The notes under the pieces were generated by a model. That model had not been told where the DNA came from, did not search any database, and was given only the letters and a program-made list of their open reading frames with translations. A program made the translations under genes and the position numbers. Source: Tenrec ecaudatus (taxonomy: Eukaryota; Chordata; Mammalia; Afrosoricida; Tenrecidae). Taken from it: a stretch of 64,000 nt of DNA. The stretch covers positions 9,916,584-9,980,583 of the forward strand of contig NC_134537.1 in the NCBI RefSeq assembly GCF_050624435.1, read 5' to 3'. Each line of letters starts with the position of its first letter. Within the stretch, counting starts at the first letter, position 1. Below, one piece after another: positions 20,391 to 32,406 of the stretch.

Positions 20391-22049
20391 CTGCTCTGTA
20401 GGTCTCCAAAGTCCCTGTGGGCCTCATGTCCACTATCCCCTTGGACACAACTATCTTCAGGGTCAGAAGAGTACTGAATGGGATAAGAACCGTGATAGAG
20501 GGGTGGGAAAGGCATGGCTTTGAACTGGTTCAGTCCGGTTCGATGCTCCCTTCTGAGACCCTGCCTTTCCACTCCGGGTGTAGCGAATTAGAAGCCATCT
20601 GGTAACAGAAGCCCATGACCACTGCCTGGGCCACCACAGGCCTTGGAGAAGAGTCACAGGTCCGAAGGATGGCCAGGTTATGGGGGGTCTCTTAAGTGTG
20701 CAACCATCACACTGCCTGGCCAATCACCTCCTCTGTCTGTATCTGTCCACACGTGGGGCTGGGGCGCCCTTGGGAGCCTGCTGGGATGCATCCGCCAGGA
20801 GAAACAGGTAAACTAAAGGAGCAGGGAGGTTTATGGCAGGAGGTACCAAGAGGACAGAAAGAAGGGGTGGCCGGTGGCCAGAGCTGGGGACCCTCAGCCC
20901 AGATCCCCTTCTTGGGGAAGAGCACCCATTGCTAGCGCTGACGACTGCCCCTCTCCAGAGCATTGTCCTCAGCTGGAAACAAGCTACCTGTCGTAGGGCG
21001 CCGCCTTAGGGACAGTCTGTCCTTGGGATGATGGACACGGCACTAAAGCCCAGCCCCAGCCCCCACAGGGCCGACATAACAACCCAGTGGTTCAATTCAC
21101 TCTCGAGAGCTCCCCTTAGGAGGAAGCTGAGACAGACCCCAACAGAGTCCACCCCCTCGCTGAGCTCCTGCCCTAGCCATTCTGTTCTCCTGGCTCCTTT
21201 GTCTCTCTCTACCCTGCCCCCGACCCCAGGGTGCTTTTCCAAAGAAACCAGGTGCACTCAATCCCCATCTCAGGCTCTGCCTCCAGGGAAACTCACCTTA
21301 AGCCACAGCTCCAGGAGAGGCTGCTCCTCCTGGTGCTGTGAGCCCTCCCTGAGACCACGTGAGGCTGATGAGAGGGGGGTTTGTGTCCCCATGTGTCACA
21401 GTGTCACAGCTGAGCACACGGGGGCTCTGAGCGGAGACTGTGCCTCTGAGTTTATGAGGACTCGCTGGCGGGCCCAGAATGGGGTTCAGGTGTGTGCCCA
21501 GGTGCTCCTCTGATAGGCTGTGCTGGCTGGCAGTGCTTCCGCACACTCACGTTGCTGGCGGCTGCACCTTTAGTGAGCATGGGGCGGAGGGAACCGTCAG
21601 AGGCAGGCTTCAGTGTAGCCTTGCTCTTGGCAAACCCATCCAAGCAAAGCCCTGGGATTGAAGAAGACCCAAGAGAAGCAGTATGAGCGTATCCTAATGG
21701 ATTCCCGCAGTCAGAGCTGATTATTTTTGAAACATCTTCTTTTCACCTTTCCTCTAGTTCTTTCAGCCAAGTTAAATTTCCGCCCCTCCATTCTTAGCTG
21801 GCCAGAGCTTTGCCACAGGGAACCATGCCTGGGGTGGGCTCTATGCATTAAAAAGGAACTGGAAAACTCAGCTTGAACACGATGCAGAGCCAGGATCTAC
21901 GGACACCATCTTCTGATGGATACCTAGCTGCTCAAGGCTGTGAATGACCTTGAGCCCACGCCCCAGGTTGATGCTCAGATGTCATGGTACACATTGAAAG
22001 AGGGAATCCAGATCTCTTTATGGCTCCAACAAGTTTGGGATTCCTTGAT
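20391..22049. other. unassigned, GC-moderate stretch
   Basis: No repeat family recognised. It contains the longest single frame outside repeats, 161 codons at 21028-21513. This is Ser/Pro/Leu-rich, without domain, signal peptide or membrane segment, and with overlapping antisense frames. I cannot support it as a gene. Confidence 0.4.
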
Positions 22050-22245
22050 TGTTTTTAATAAATAATTTTACTGGGCTATAATCCAAACCCCACACTATTC
22101 AATAGTTCAATCATATCAAGAAGAGTTGTACCATCATCACCACAGTCAATTTTAGGATATTTTTTTCTCGCTAGCATTCCTTGTTATTAGCTCCCCATCT
22201 CCCCCGCCCCCGCCACCCCAATCCCCCTTCCAGATTCCCCAGTGA
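22050..22245 (-). repeat. L1 3' end fragment, older type
   Basis: 'aataaataattttactgggc', 'aatagttcaatcatatcaag', 'gttgtaccatcatcaccac', then a C-rich 'ctccccatctcccccgccccc'. Same ordered words as the copies at 59.9 and 61.5 kb. Confidence 0.7.
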
Positions 22246-24359
22246 ACTGTTAATCCAGTTCCTCTCTATGTAGGATTCCTTGGTATAAGAGAGGGAAGTG
22301 GGCTCTGTTGGAGCAGGAGGGATTCAGCATGGTCAGCAATGACAGGACCACAGGCCTGGACCCCATGTCCAAGAGGAGAAACACTGTCGCTAAAGAGGTG
22401 TCAAGAGAGCCTTGGAGAGGTTGAGGACTGAGTGACTGGGGAAGTCTGGACACTAGCAGTAGGGCTTCCAAGAGCAATGTTTTACACCATCGGCAAAGCT
22501 GATACGTGCTACCCAGTCTAGTGTCGCTTGTACCCATACGGACCCATCCCAGGAGCCTCACTTCCCAGTCTGAGGAGCTGCCAATGTGGGGAGCCCCTCC
22601 AGCAGAACCCACCAGACAGCGACCCTCACCTTGAGGCCAGAGTATCCATGGTTGCTATGTCACCCACCTTGTGACATTTGGCCCAGATTGTGTAGCAGGA
22701 GCGGTTACCATAAAACTTACCTTAAATGTAGTCCCCTAGTTTTCTACGTTATCAGTGGGGCCCTACTGAGAAATCTTGAAGGCATCCAGGCAGATAGGAT
22801 GGGAGAGAGCATGTTGGAGTTTGGGGATTAAGCCCTTAGCCCCAGCCTTACCAGAAGCATGTATGTGTGCCTTTTCATACTGGGATCATGGTGGGCGACC
22901 CTGGAGGGGAGCCACATTTACCTCTTTCTGTTTTTTGGGGGTCACTCTGTACACCTGGTTTACAACAATCTCGGAATCATTCTCTGGGGACATGGGATGA
23001 AAGGGGTTCACGACTTTCTAGCCTGGCTCTGAGTCGGGACAAAACTTGATCGGGCCAGCTCTCTCATTCCAGGTTTGAAAAGGGCACGAGGCACAGTGGA
23101 ATCCGGGCCAAACACAGTCCTGCTGGAGCAATCAGTACATGTGCCACTTCGCCTGACGCTCGGGCGCTGGGCTCCCCTAATGAGCGCCCCAAGGGTTTAT
23201 AAACTTCACCTGGCCTAGTTGGAACCGACTCTCTGAAGGCAGAAGAGGTTAAAAAGGTGTTTAAGCTCCAGGCAATTAGACCAACCTTACAGCACCCCTG
23301 CCACCGTGAGGATTTAGATCGGATTTCTGGTCTAATGTGAGCATGAGCTAATGCTGTGGAGTGCTGTGGCTCTTAGGGCACCTAGGAGAGCATCTTTCAG
23401 TTTGGGATGTAAAGAAGACAGTGTGATGCCTGGGGGCCAGACCTTGCCAGGGAAATAGTTTTAGGAAATGAAAGAGCCTGAAATTAGAGCCTTCTGCCCA
23501 TATTCTAAGCATGTGCCTGAAGGCAGGCTTTGGATAGAGAGAAGCTACCCATAAAACGTCATTTACAGGCGGTCTGGGGGAGAGAGAGGGACCCCCTTTT
23601 ACTGAAACCAGCAGTACAGCAAGGGGGCCGGAAACGAAGCGAGAGACCCTAGTGTCTCCCTCAATAGTGGATCTCAGGGAATGGACCCCGCGTCAACAGC
23701 AAGGCATCTCCCGGGAACCTGCGATTTTCAGGGCCTTCTCCCAGAATTGCTGACCCAGAATCTGGGAGGGAGACCCAGCAATCCATTCTACCAGCCTCTC
23801 CAAGGTGGTCGGATGTCTGTTGAAGTCTGACATCTTCTATATCAAACCAGGGACACGGACTTGTGCCTTAGACACATTTTTATTGACAGCCATCGTGTTT
23901 TAAATAGTTCGAACTGTTCCCCGGGGTTTTGAATTAGGTATTTTTACATGGGAGCTCATATGTGTGGGTTTTCATGGGGGAAAAAAATAGGAAGATGTAG
24001 CCTCAGGGTGCTCCCAGACATAGCAGTAGCTGACTGGCGGCAGTGGGGGTGGCGGCGGGTGTGTACTGCTCTTAGAAAGGACACGGCCCTCCTGTGAACA
24101 GTAGTCCCTTCATTGCCTGTTACACTGGCTGGCTCCATCCATTTTCATGTGGGCACAGTGGTGCCATTAACCTCTAGCCGATGCAATGTCTGCTCCCACC
24201 TCAAGTCACAGTTCACTCGATGCACACTTGCTGAGCACTGAAATGATAGAACGGGGTTTTATTCCACTCTCCCAATCTTTGTCTCTCCCTGATCTGTATC
24301 AGTCTCCCACCTCATCCTTGAGCCCCTCTACTGTTGCTAAGATGAAGGACTGTCCCAAC
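22246..24359. other. unassigned, mostly single-copy stretch
   Basis: No repeat recognised. The interval 23130-23330 has CpG-bearing 'cgcctgacgctcgggcgctgg', a TATA-like 'gggtttataaac' and 'ccaggcaattag'. It could be a conserved regulatory element. No coding evidence. Confidence 0.4.
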
Positions 24360-24842
24360 TGTGTGAGTCTGGGTAGACTAGAGAGACAAATTCATCGACA
24401 CTCAACATGTATAAGACAGGACGTTATAGGCAAGAGCAATTTGTACATTAAGAAAACTTCTCAGATTAGTCCAGCTCAAGTCCATACGTCTGATATGAAC
24501 CCATATGTCCAATACCAATCAGTAAGCTCCTCTTCAGACTCTAGTGCAGGAAGATCATAGGCCAGTGGGCGGAAAGTCTTGTGGATCCAGTGGCGGTGGA
24601 ACCATCTCAGCACTGGCATGGGTCTCCACGTGGCTCCTTCAGCTGCAGGGCTCTAGCACAGCTCCATGTGTCTTGTCAGTGGGCATGTCTCCCAGGGAGT
24701 GAGTGTGTGCCCGCCTCCAACAGTCTATTTATTTTCTTAGCGCCTCCAAGTGAGGTCCTCAAGCTGTGACCTGATTGACAGTCTAAACTCCACCCCTTCA
24801 CTCTTAAGTCTGAAATTGACAACAGCTTATGTAACTACTGCA
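24360..24842 (-). mobile_element. solo LTR, TGTG...CACA family (copy 4)
   Basis: Antisense copy: 'tgtgtgagtctgggtagac' to 'ttatgtaactactgca'. It contains the typical 'gatccagtggcggtgg' and 'tgacctgattgacag'. The flanks (ccaac and gccag) do not form a convincing duplication, so one end may be altered. Confidence 0.85.
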
Positions 24843-25495
24843 GCCAGCGTACGGCTATAGGAGTCTTCACCTCAGCAAGAAAGAGAATCATGTGCTTAAC
24901 TTACACTGGCCTTCAGTCTCACTCGGAGAAACTGGACTCATTCCCGTGCTCAGAAACCAGGGACCCGGAATGCCCGTCTTCTAGGCTCGGTAAAGCCTTT
25001 ATCTATGTCTTAGGGGTCGTCAGAGGTAGACAAGTTCATATGTCAGCAGCTGGTGGCCCCTTAGCCTGGGATTATCTGTGATTCTTTCCCCCTCATCCAA
25101 CAGACGCTCGTCGACTACCATCTCTGTGCCAGACCCTGGGCTGGGATCTCAGAATGCACATAGGTGATGGGGACCCTTTATCTTCTTTGGAGCGGGGTCA
25201 GGCAGAGTTGTCAGGTAAAAGTCAGTCTCCACTGTCATCTTAAACACAGAAGCATCTCTTCCCGCTGGCACACACTCTGCCTTACACATAAGTCCTTTAG
25301 CCTGTTGACTCTCTTTTCTGAAGGTCAATACCTGGACATGAGGTAATCTCTCGTTTCCTCACTCTTCATAGTGGAAGGGTTCACCAGGGTACTTTATCTC
25401 TCCCATTAGGTCAGTTGTCCATCAAGTGCAGGACGGGTAGAAAGAAACGCTCAGAGGTTCGTAGAGTACACATATGTGGCAGGGAGAGGTCATAA
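24843..25495. other. unassigned, with a short MIR/L2-like piece
   Basis: 25092-25170 reads 'catccaacagacgctcg.cgactaccatctctgtgccagacc', the 'caacaaacatttattgagcacctactatgtgccag' motif found in old mammalian repeats. The rest is unassigned. Confidence 0.4.
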
Positions 25496-26305
25496 GTCTC
25501 CCGTGACAGGCATGACAAATTACCATGAACTGGGAAGCTTCAAACAGCAGACATTGATTGTCCCTCCACTCTGGAGGCCAGAAGTCTTGAACTCCAGGGG
25601 TCAACAGAGTTGGCTCGCTCGGGGGGTGGGTGGGTGGGGGCTCTGAGGAAGAATCTGTCCCATGCCTTTCTCCTGCTGGCTTCTGGTGACTGCAGTAATC
25701 CTTGTGAGACACAGAACTGTGAGCCCCTGAACTAGGTGTTGCAATTCCTGTGGATTTAATCTTGCCTGGAAATAGAATTCTCTTTGCTGTACTCAGGAGG
25801 CCATACCAATGTAGGATGTGGCCTAAATGTAATCACTTCTCTGTTATAATAAACAGAATAGATTATCCTCAGGCTGGGGAAGATGGATGCTGTGTGAAGA
25901 TCACCCCAAACCAAGAACATCTGATACTACTGACAAGGGTGGAGTCAGGGGCTGGAGGCCAGATTAGGAATTTAAGCCTCCAGAGTGGTGAGCAAATACA
26001 TTTCTGTTCTTTATAGCCCCCCGCCTTGCCCTTTGTGGTATTCATGTTACAGGAGCAGTAGCTAACGAAGACATTTGGCATTGCTTGATTTGTAGATGTG
26101 TCTTCTGCCGTTACATGCCATTTTCCTCTGTGTGTCCTTCCTTTGTGTATTCTCCTCTGCTTATAAGAACAGCTGTCACTGGATTTAGAGCCTATTGAGA
26201 TAACCCAGGATCATCTCAATTCAAGACCCTTCATTACATTTGCAAAGATTTTATTCCAAAGAAGTCACATTTTGAGGTTCTAGGTAGATGAATATTTTTG
26301 GCATC
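25496..26305 (-). mobile_element. MaLR-type LTR, antisense, split by another LTR
   Basis: Right end of the LTR in antisense (25496-25705: 'tggaggccagaagtc', 'ctttctcctgctggcttc') and left end in antisense (26100-26305: 'tgcttataagaacagctgtcac', 'aagtcacattttgaggttc'). Both belong to one element, separated by a second LTR in the opposite direction. Confidence 0.55.
25712..26073 (+). mobile_element. MaLR-type LTR, sense, nested
   Basis: 'attcctgtggatttaatc', 'gcctggaaatagaattctc', 'ggcctaaatgtaatcacttc', 'tttaagcctccagagtggtgag', 'tttctgttctttatag', ending 'agtagctaacgaag'. This is the LTR order for a family close to that at 19.8 kb, inserted into the antisense LTR. Confidence 0.55.
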
Positions 26306-27274
26306 ATTACAGAAGTGATGCAGGCAAAGACATGCTTGGCCCTGCCACAGCCTTTCTAGGCCAACTTGGATTTGAAAGTCCAAGGCATCTTCCAATGAAG
26401 AAAAATATGCTCACCTCTGGTTGTACATCTCTGAGGGTAACTGCTGAGCCACGCATCCACTGGGCCTGAATCTCCCACGGGGTCCAGTGACCCTGGGGTG
26501 GAGATTTGGCAGAATAGTAGAGTAGAATTCTTTCGATGAGTAGATGCTGCTGTTGACAACTTTCTAACACCTGCTGGTAGAAGATGCAAAAGCAAAGAAA
26601 GGCAGGTAAGTCCCAGGGCCAGGTTAAAATATAAGGAATGGGGATTATTACCAGGAACTTATGGGTGAATTGTTGGAGGGAGGCTTAAGGAAGAACTGAG
26701 ACTAAGGGAAGAGAAGATAGGGAAGGGTCTGTACAAGGGAAACCACGAAGAATTAGGAGTGAGGAACAAGTTAGAGCAATTACAGACTTACTTCCATGAA
26801 CATGGGCTACCTCTTATAGTGTTGCTCTGAACTTGACTTGCCCTTCTCGGCTGTGAGTGGAAAGCAGGGCACATTCTTCAACAAGAATGAGAGGTGGAGA
26901 GGCAGGAGAAAGAACAGGATTTAAGACATTAGTTATTAAATGTAAGTCTCATCTCAGCCCTGCAAAGTATGGGATTAATTCTCATCTACTGAGGTCACAC
27001 TATCCTCTGAGATTACATCCGCTGCTTACTCCCGCATCAACATACCTGAAGCACAGGTGCCTATAGTAATTTAAGAACTCCCATTTTCACCCACACCTGC
27101 CTGCTAGGGCGCCTTTCCTCCCTCTGCACTCTGCAGATCTTCCTCCTTGCCCCACCACGCCATCTCACCCTGAACCACTTTTTGGGTGAATGCAGATTTT
27201 ACCAAAGCTTTGGGGACAGCATATGGTCTTAGTCCAAACAGTATTAGATATTCCTGAGTTTAAAAGTCATTTCT
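26306..27274. other. unassigned stretch
   Basis: No repeat recognised. Purine-rich at 26640-26760. Confidence 0.4.
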
Positions 27275-28260
27275 TCCCCCTGCCCCCACCTCCACAAAAA
27301 ACCGATTTTATTGGGAGCTAATACAGATATCATATCATTCCATAGGTCAATCACATCTAACAGAATTATACAGATGCTGCCACAATCCGTTTCAAAATGT
27401 TCTCTTCCTTCTCAAATGCCTTGACATCAGCTCCTCTTTACCATCACCCCGCATACTTTCCCCACGCCCCCCGGACCCCTTATTCCACTTTCTGGCTCCA
27501 CAGGTTCATGAATCCTGGGTTTCATACACTGACAGGAAAAAAATGCAACACATACTCCAAATGACAAAATACATCTGAAATAAAGCCCAATATGAAAAAA
27601 ATTTTTTTCTTTGAAAACCACATTAGGCTCCAACATCCATCAAAGGGGTGATCAACTGACAAGGTTTTCACTGTTCAAGTCAGGTCTATCATTTTGATCT
27701 CCTATAGTCATCCCTCCAATCCATTCTGTTTGGTAGCCAGTTTCTCCTCTTCTCTGTATTATGGAGAGAGGGAAATCACCGGAGGCTGATTCCCTGTGTA
27801 GATCTCACAAATGTATCTTGGACCCCCACTGTCATCCATAGCCTTCTGCAAACCGGAATCTCGCAATGTAGGCTCTCATTCTAATCCCTCCTTCGCCTTC
27901 AGATTCTATGTTTCACAATCCTTAGGTGACTGATGATGGTGCGCTTCTTCCATGTGGACTTAGTTCACATCTCACTTAGATGGCTGCTTGTTTGGAGACA
28001 AGCCTTTAAGGCCCCAGATGCTATTTTATCTGATAGGTGGGCAACCTCTTTAGCACACTTTGCCAGAGCACCCACATCTTCTATGTTCCCTTCCTGAAGG
28101 TATCAAGCAGGGCCATGATGTAAGAACTAACTGTTCTTAAATTGGAACTAGGATTTAGTGCCAGCCCCAAACCCACTCCTGGATCTGTGTTTGTTTGTTT
28201 GTTAACCTGCCTTTGGCTCCCTTGGTAATTTATGATAAGAGAGTCGTATCAATCATCTCC
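27275..28260 (-). repeat. L1 3' UTR, older afrotherian subfamily, about 1 kb
   Basis: 'ccgattttattgggagc', 'ccataggtcaatcacatc', 'tcatgaatcctgggtttcatac', 'ggacccccactgtcatcc', 'gtgcgcttcttccatgtgg', 'gatggctgcttgtttgg', 'gataggtgggcaacc'. It shares the last three with the younger L1 type, and 'ccactgtcatcc.agc.ttctgcaaa' with the copy at 60.9 kb. Confidence 0.75.
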
Positions 28261-28632
28261 TCAGGGTATCAACGTCTTCATTAATATTATCATTGATTAG
28301 TCCCTGGTACTAATTGAGAGAGGGATATTGAGAGAGGGATATTGCCCCAAGGTAGGTAAAAGCTCTTTCTTTACCAGAGTAGCCTGCCACCTCCTTCCCT
28401 TCCCACTGCTGTTTCTCAATTCTACCTGCTCACCTGACTCATTACAGCCCAAATTTCTGATGTTTTGGGAGGACAGTACCATTTGGCCCCCACTTTCTCT
28501 TCCTGATTTATTGCAGACCGTGTGTGTGGGGGGCAGGGGTTTGAATCTCATCTTCCATCCTCATTATGACCCATCCAAGTAGCTTCCTGGACAAATAAGC
28601 GGTGTCCTCATAGGGACTCTGGTGACAGTCAT
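28261..28632. other. unassigned; small tandem duplication
   Basis: A 16-bp unit 'attgagagagggatat' occurs twice at about 28313-28345. Otherwise nothing recognised. Confidence 0.5.
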
Positions 28633-29169
28633 TGTGGCAGTCACCTAATCTGGTGTCACATTAAGGATTAAGAGTGTAGGGGTGGAGTCTAGGCTGTCAA
28701 TCTGGAGATAGCCAATGAGACTTCTGTGTGGGCATGACCTTCTCCTGGGAATTCTGGGAAATCTGGTACTTTCTCCTTGGAGGCAGAAGACATCTCTCTC
28801 TCTCTCTGCTACTCCCTGGGAGACATTGCAGAAGACAAGCCACATGGATGCAACCAGACCTCTGAAACCAGAGAAGCCACAGAGAGACCCCTGCCAGCAC
28901 TGAGATGTTTCCAATGACACTGGATCCAAAGACTTTCTACCCACTGGCTTGTGATCATCCTGCATTTGGCTTCATTGCATGTGTTTCATGAGTCTAAAGA
29001 GGACTTCATAGATTTGTATCAGACATATGGGTTAGTATCAGACTTATGGTCTTGGACTGGACTGGGTTGGGATGTTTTCTCTATGTTCAATTCCTCTTGT
29101 ACATATCTCTTTCTTGTACACATATGTGTGTCCATGGATTTGTTTCTCTAGTCTACCTGGACTAACAGA
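28633..29169 (+). mobile_element. solo LTR, TGTG...CACA family (copy 5)
   Basis: Sense copy, 'tgtggcagtcacctaatctg' to 'ctacctggactaacaga'. Perfect 5-bp duplication GTCAT at 28628-28632 and 29170-29174. No internal region. Confidence 0.9.
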
Positions 29170-29420
29170 GTCATATTACAACTTTTTTTTAACCTCATTA
29201 CAACCATTTTTGGAGTCTTGGTACGATTTCTTCAGGTTTTGTGCCCCCTTTCAGAGCCAAGCAGTCCTATGTGGGGCAATACATCAGATCCTTACTGTAT
29301 GGTTCGAAGGGTCTACCAGATTCTTTTTCCACTAGGACGATTGGTTATCAATGGAGGGGTGAGTTCTGGGAAAGAATGAATGGGAGAGCTCCTGGCTGGT
29401 GGGGAGGAGGTCAAGTTGAG
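29170..29420. other. unassigned stretch
   Basis: Short single-copy-like sequence with a T-run at 29184; separates the LTR from the MITE. Confidence 0.4.
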
Positions 29421-29512
29421 TATAGGAGGGGGCTTTAAAAAAAACTCCATGGAAAATTCTATGATCGTTTGATTCCATTTCCTCTGTGAACCATTTGAAG
29501 CCCCCTCCTATA
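29421..29512. mobile_element. mariner-type MITE, palindromic
   Basis: Inverted ends 'aggagggggcttt' and 'aagccccctcct' enclose about 65 bases. TA dinucleotides lie on both sides. End sequence and size resemble the two MITEs at 61.1 and 61.3 kb (ends 'aggggcttcaaaaag'). Confidence 0.6.
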
Positions 29513-30579
29513 TTTGTGGTCAGGAAGGGGGTGCTGGAAAAGAGACCCAAAGTGAAACAACTGGACCAAGACAAACAAGAAGACTTGGGAGTTCTGCCCC
29601 AAGGATGCCACGGAGAGTCTCACCTTGGGTGGGGGGTAGGGGTGGGGGCGGGGAACGCTGACTGTTCCTTTCTTAGGTAACAAGGGAGCGGTATCTCACC
29701 CCCATCCCAGTGCGCCCTCATCTAAAGCAAGGTCACAGAGGGCGGGCTCCAATCTGCTTGTCAGTCTACTCACGGACTCTTCCTGAGGAAGGCTGTGGGT
29801 GTTGGGTAGGGCCAGGGCACTGCTCCGTCAGCGAGTTCCACCTCTGCTACAGTAGTCAGTCCAGCAACCCATTAACACACCAGCGGGTACATTGTACCTC
29901 ATAGCTCAGAATCAATACAGTCAAGGCAATTTCCTTAACATGCCATCAATAAGAGGTTATGGAAGTGGGGGGGCATTTCTTAGAAGCTAATGCCTTACTA
30001 AAGTTCAAATGAGGCAATATATAGTAAAATAAATTCAATCTCCATTTTCATTCCTTGCAATTTTAGTGGAGACTAAATGAAATAGAACTGAGTTGATCCT
30101 AACCCGTTCAATATATCTTCACTTTTTTTTTAAGAGCCAAGGTCATTTTTACCTTCATGGGATGGGAGGCAAAATATAAAAATACTCACCCATACTGAAC
30201 AGAAATGCATTTTCCGGGTTTTGAAAGCCAGGTAGATGACTGATATATTATGTAATTTCATTCCATGGCACAGCTGAATGTGTTTTATAGATAATGTTTA
30301 ACCTTGTCAATTCTGCTCTGAGATAATCCCCCCTCTGAGGATAAAAATCATATATTTAACATAAAAGGGGAGGTTGAGGTTGGGGTGGGGGGAGATAAAT
30401 AGCTTCGTGTGCCCCGTACAACAGAGAGCCAGAAGTCCCTCACGCAGAATGATGAGCAGAAGCAAGTTCTTTGCTGCTTGGCTTTATTGGCTGATCATTG
30501 TGTTATCATAGACTGTGGCCACACTGTGGCCCTGTGGCCACGGGCTGACAACATACACCCAACACTACATGCCGGCCAA
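29513..30579. other. unassigned; AT-rich interval may be conserved
   Basis: 29513-29900 is unassigned, with a G-rich run near 29625-29655. 30020-30360 is AT-rich without repeats and holds 'gccaaggtcatttttacc' and 'agatgactgatatattatg'. Candidate non-coding conserved DNA, unproven. Confidence 0.35.
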
Positions 30580-30715
30580 CTGGAGTCAGACTCCTGAGCT
30601 TTGGCCTCAGCCCTCTTGTGCCTGTGTTCTCTAGCCTTGCCCAATTTCCTTAACCCCTCGGAACCTCCATTTCCCTGAAAAGGATACAAGATTCACTACC
30701 TGTAGCAAGCATGCT
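30580..30715 (+). repeat. MIR SINE, sense
   Basis: 'aactggagtcagactcctgagc', 'cctgtgttctctagccttgcc', 'aatttccttaacccctcgg', 'aacctccatttccctgaaaagg', 'attcactacctg'. The MIR order is clear. Confidence 0.75.
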
Positions 30716-31749
30716 GGTTATTGAGTCTGAGCAACCACGTGCCTTTCTCCTCCTTTCCAACCAGAGACTCAATGTTGTTCATGTTCACCGTGACCCCAAC
30801 CCCAGGCAAGAAGCTTGATTCACCTCAAGCAAAACTTGAAAGAGTGGACCATTTGCAGGAAAAGCCTGCTGGTCCCTGCTTCAAGGAGATGGCTCACTGG
30901 GGGCTGGAGGGAGGAGACTGAAAATTTCAGTAGTCACTGCGAAGTTCTTGTTGCTGCCCCCATGGCTTTCTCTGCCAGCGGAGTAGGACACACAGCAAGG
31001 GCATTCTTGGAGGTGGCGTGGGAAGGGGCTACAGTATGCCAGGATGTTGACCACGCCCCCTCTGACCTCAGGGACGTTGTGGCCATTGGCGTTCCCAGGC
31101 TGGTTTCCTCTGGTTTTGAACATCCATAGTTGTTTGCTCTTGTGCTTTGGGTAAACAAATAATAATAGTTTGTGTGGGCCACAACCTGTCAAAGGTTCAG
31201 TGGTCCTAAGATAGGAGTCCTCACCAGCTGCCTTCATTTGCTCTGACTGACCCCCTCGGGGACACCCTGCACACTGGTGTCCACTGTCGGTGTCTGCTCA
31301 CTGAAGCAGCATGTTCCGTGTGCTTCTTCAAGCCCTCATTTTGTTTCACTCTCTGCAGCGTCGCTTGTGTTTGCCACCACGTGTTCAAAAACACCCATTG
31401 TCCTGGCCTAGGGAACAGTGATAAAACTGGGTTAACATACATGGAATTACATAATAGACCAGTCATGTCCTTCTAAGGGACGTGAAACTTCACATTCCTC
31501 ATCTCACTTGTGTGTTTCAACTAGGCACGGTGGATCTTGTCACCTCCCCCAGCTCTACAGTTGGGGAGACAGTTCCAGGAAGTCTCAGTTGACAGATAGA
31601 GACGGGGAGGGCAAGGATTCAGACCCGGGTCGGTGAGGCTTATCAGCATCCTTTCCCAGTAAGCCTCGGCTTCCCTGGACTGCACGATGCTGTTGGCTTT
31701 GCTGTGACCTCAGGGGCTCTCTTTTTTTTTTAGCTTTTGTTCCGTCACA
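30716..31749. other. unassigned stretch
   Basis: No repeat recognised with confidence; 31540-31640 is faintly MIR-like in antisense. Overlapping frames of about 104-118 codons at 30815-31237 occur on both strands with no domain. Confidence 0.35.
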
Positions 31750-31950
31750 GTCCTCGAGGAGCCTCTGGGTGGTGCAGATAAGTGACATGCTTGGTTGTTA
31801 CCCAGAAGGGTGGAGGTTCCAGTCGACCCGGAGGTGTCTTAGAAGAAAGAACGGGCGCCTTACTCCCAAAAGACCACAGCCGTTGAAGATGCTGTAGAGC
31901 ACACTTCCTAGTCTGCCACCCTTGGGGTCGTCACGAGTTCGTTTGCTCTT
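31750..31950 (+). repeat. AfroSINE, second-type middle
   Basis: 'gaggagcctctgggtggtgc', 'gttccagtcgacccgg', 'aggtgtcttagaagaaag', 'aaaagaccacagccgttg', 'tggggtcgtcacgagttcg'. Belongs to the subfamily with the 'aggtgccttggaag' block, not the 'gatgaggctttc' block. Confidence 0.8.
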
Positions 31951-32094
31951 CTCTAATTCTTGTTTCCCCTAAGACTCAGGCCTTAAATCCATTAAAAAAA
32001 AAAAAATCTCCTCCAGGCCTGGCTCACAACTTCAATTTTAGCTCTGATTCTGAATGTGAATTAATATTGTTTTTAAAAAAATAAGATTTCTCTG
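31951..32094. other. unassigned, A-rich
   Basis: A13 run near 31994 and A8 at 32073. Confidence 0.4.
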
Positions 32095-32290
32095 GGGCCT
32101 TTACATATGATAGCTTATTTAATCCTCACCCTAACCCCAAAGGTCAATGCCATGGCTATTACACAGAGAAGGGAATTGAAATGGAGTAGAGTCCATTGAC
32201 CAGCTGAAGGCCACTCAATGGGACTGTTGGCGAGTGGACAGAAGGGGTGGCTCCTGAATCCATCCCTGGGTGATCCTGTCTGCATGTGAG
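32095..32290 (-). repeat. MIR SINE, antisense
   Basis: 'agcttatttaatcctcacc', 'cacagagaagggaattg', 'agctgaaggccactc' run in the antisense MIR order (tail to head). Diverged but ordered. Confidence 0.6.
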
Positions 32291-32406
32291 TGTCCAGGAC
32301 ATGTAACCCCCCCGACCTGAATTTCAGTTCTTGACCCCCAACTTCCTACGGGGCATGCCCACTTAGATGCTTTATCAAGACCTCACATATAACATTGTAA
32401 GCTCAT

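Noticed and set aside
21028..21513. 161-codon sense frame
   Set aside because: Ser/Pro/Leu-rich, no domain or regular pattern, overlapping frames on the other strand, no splice or promoter context; likely chance in GC-moderate DNA.
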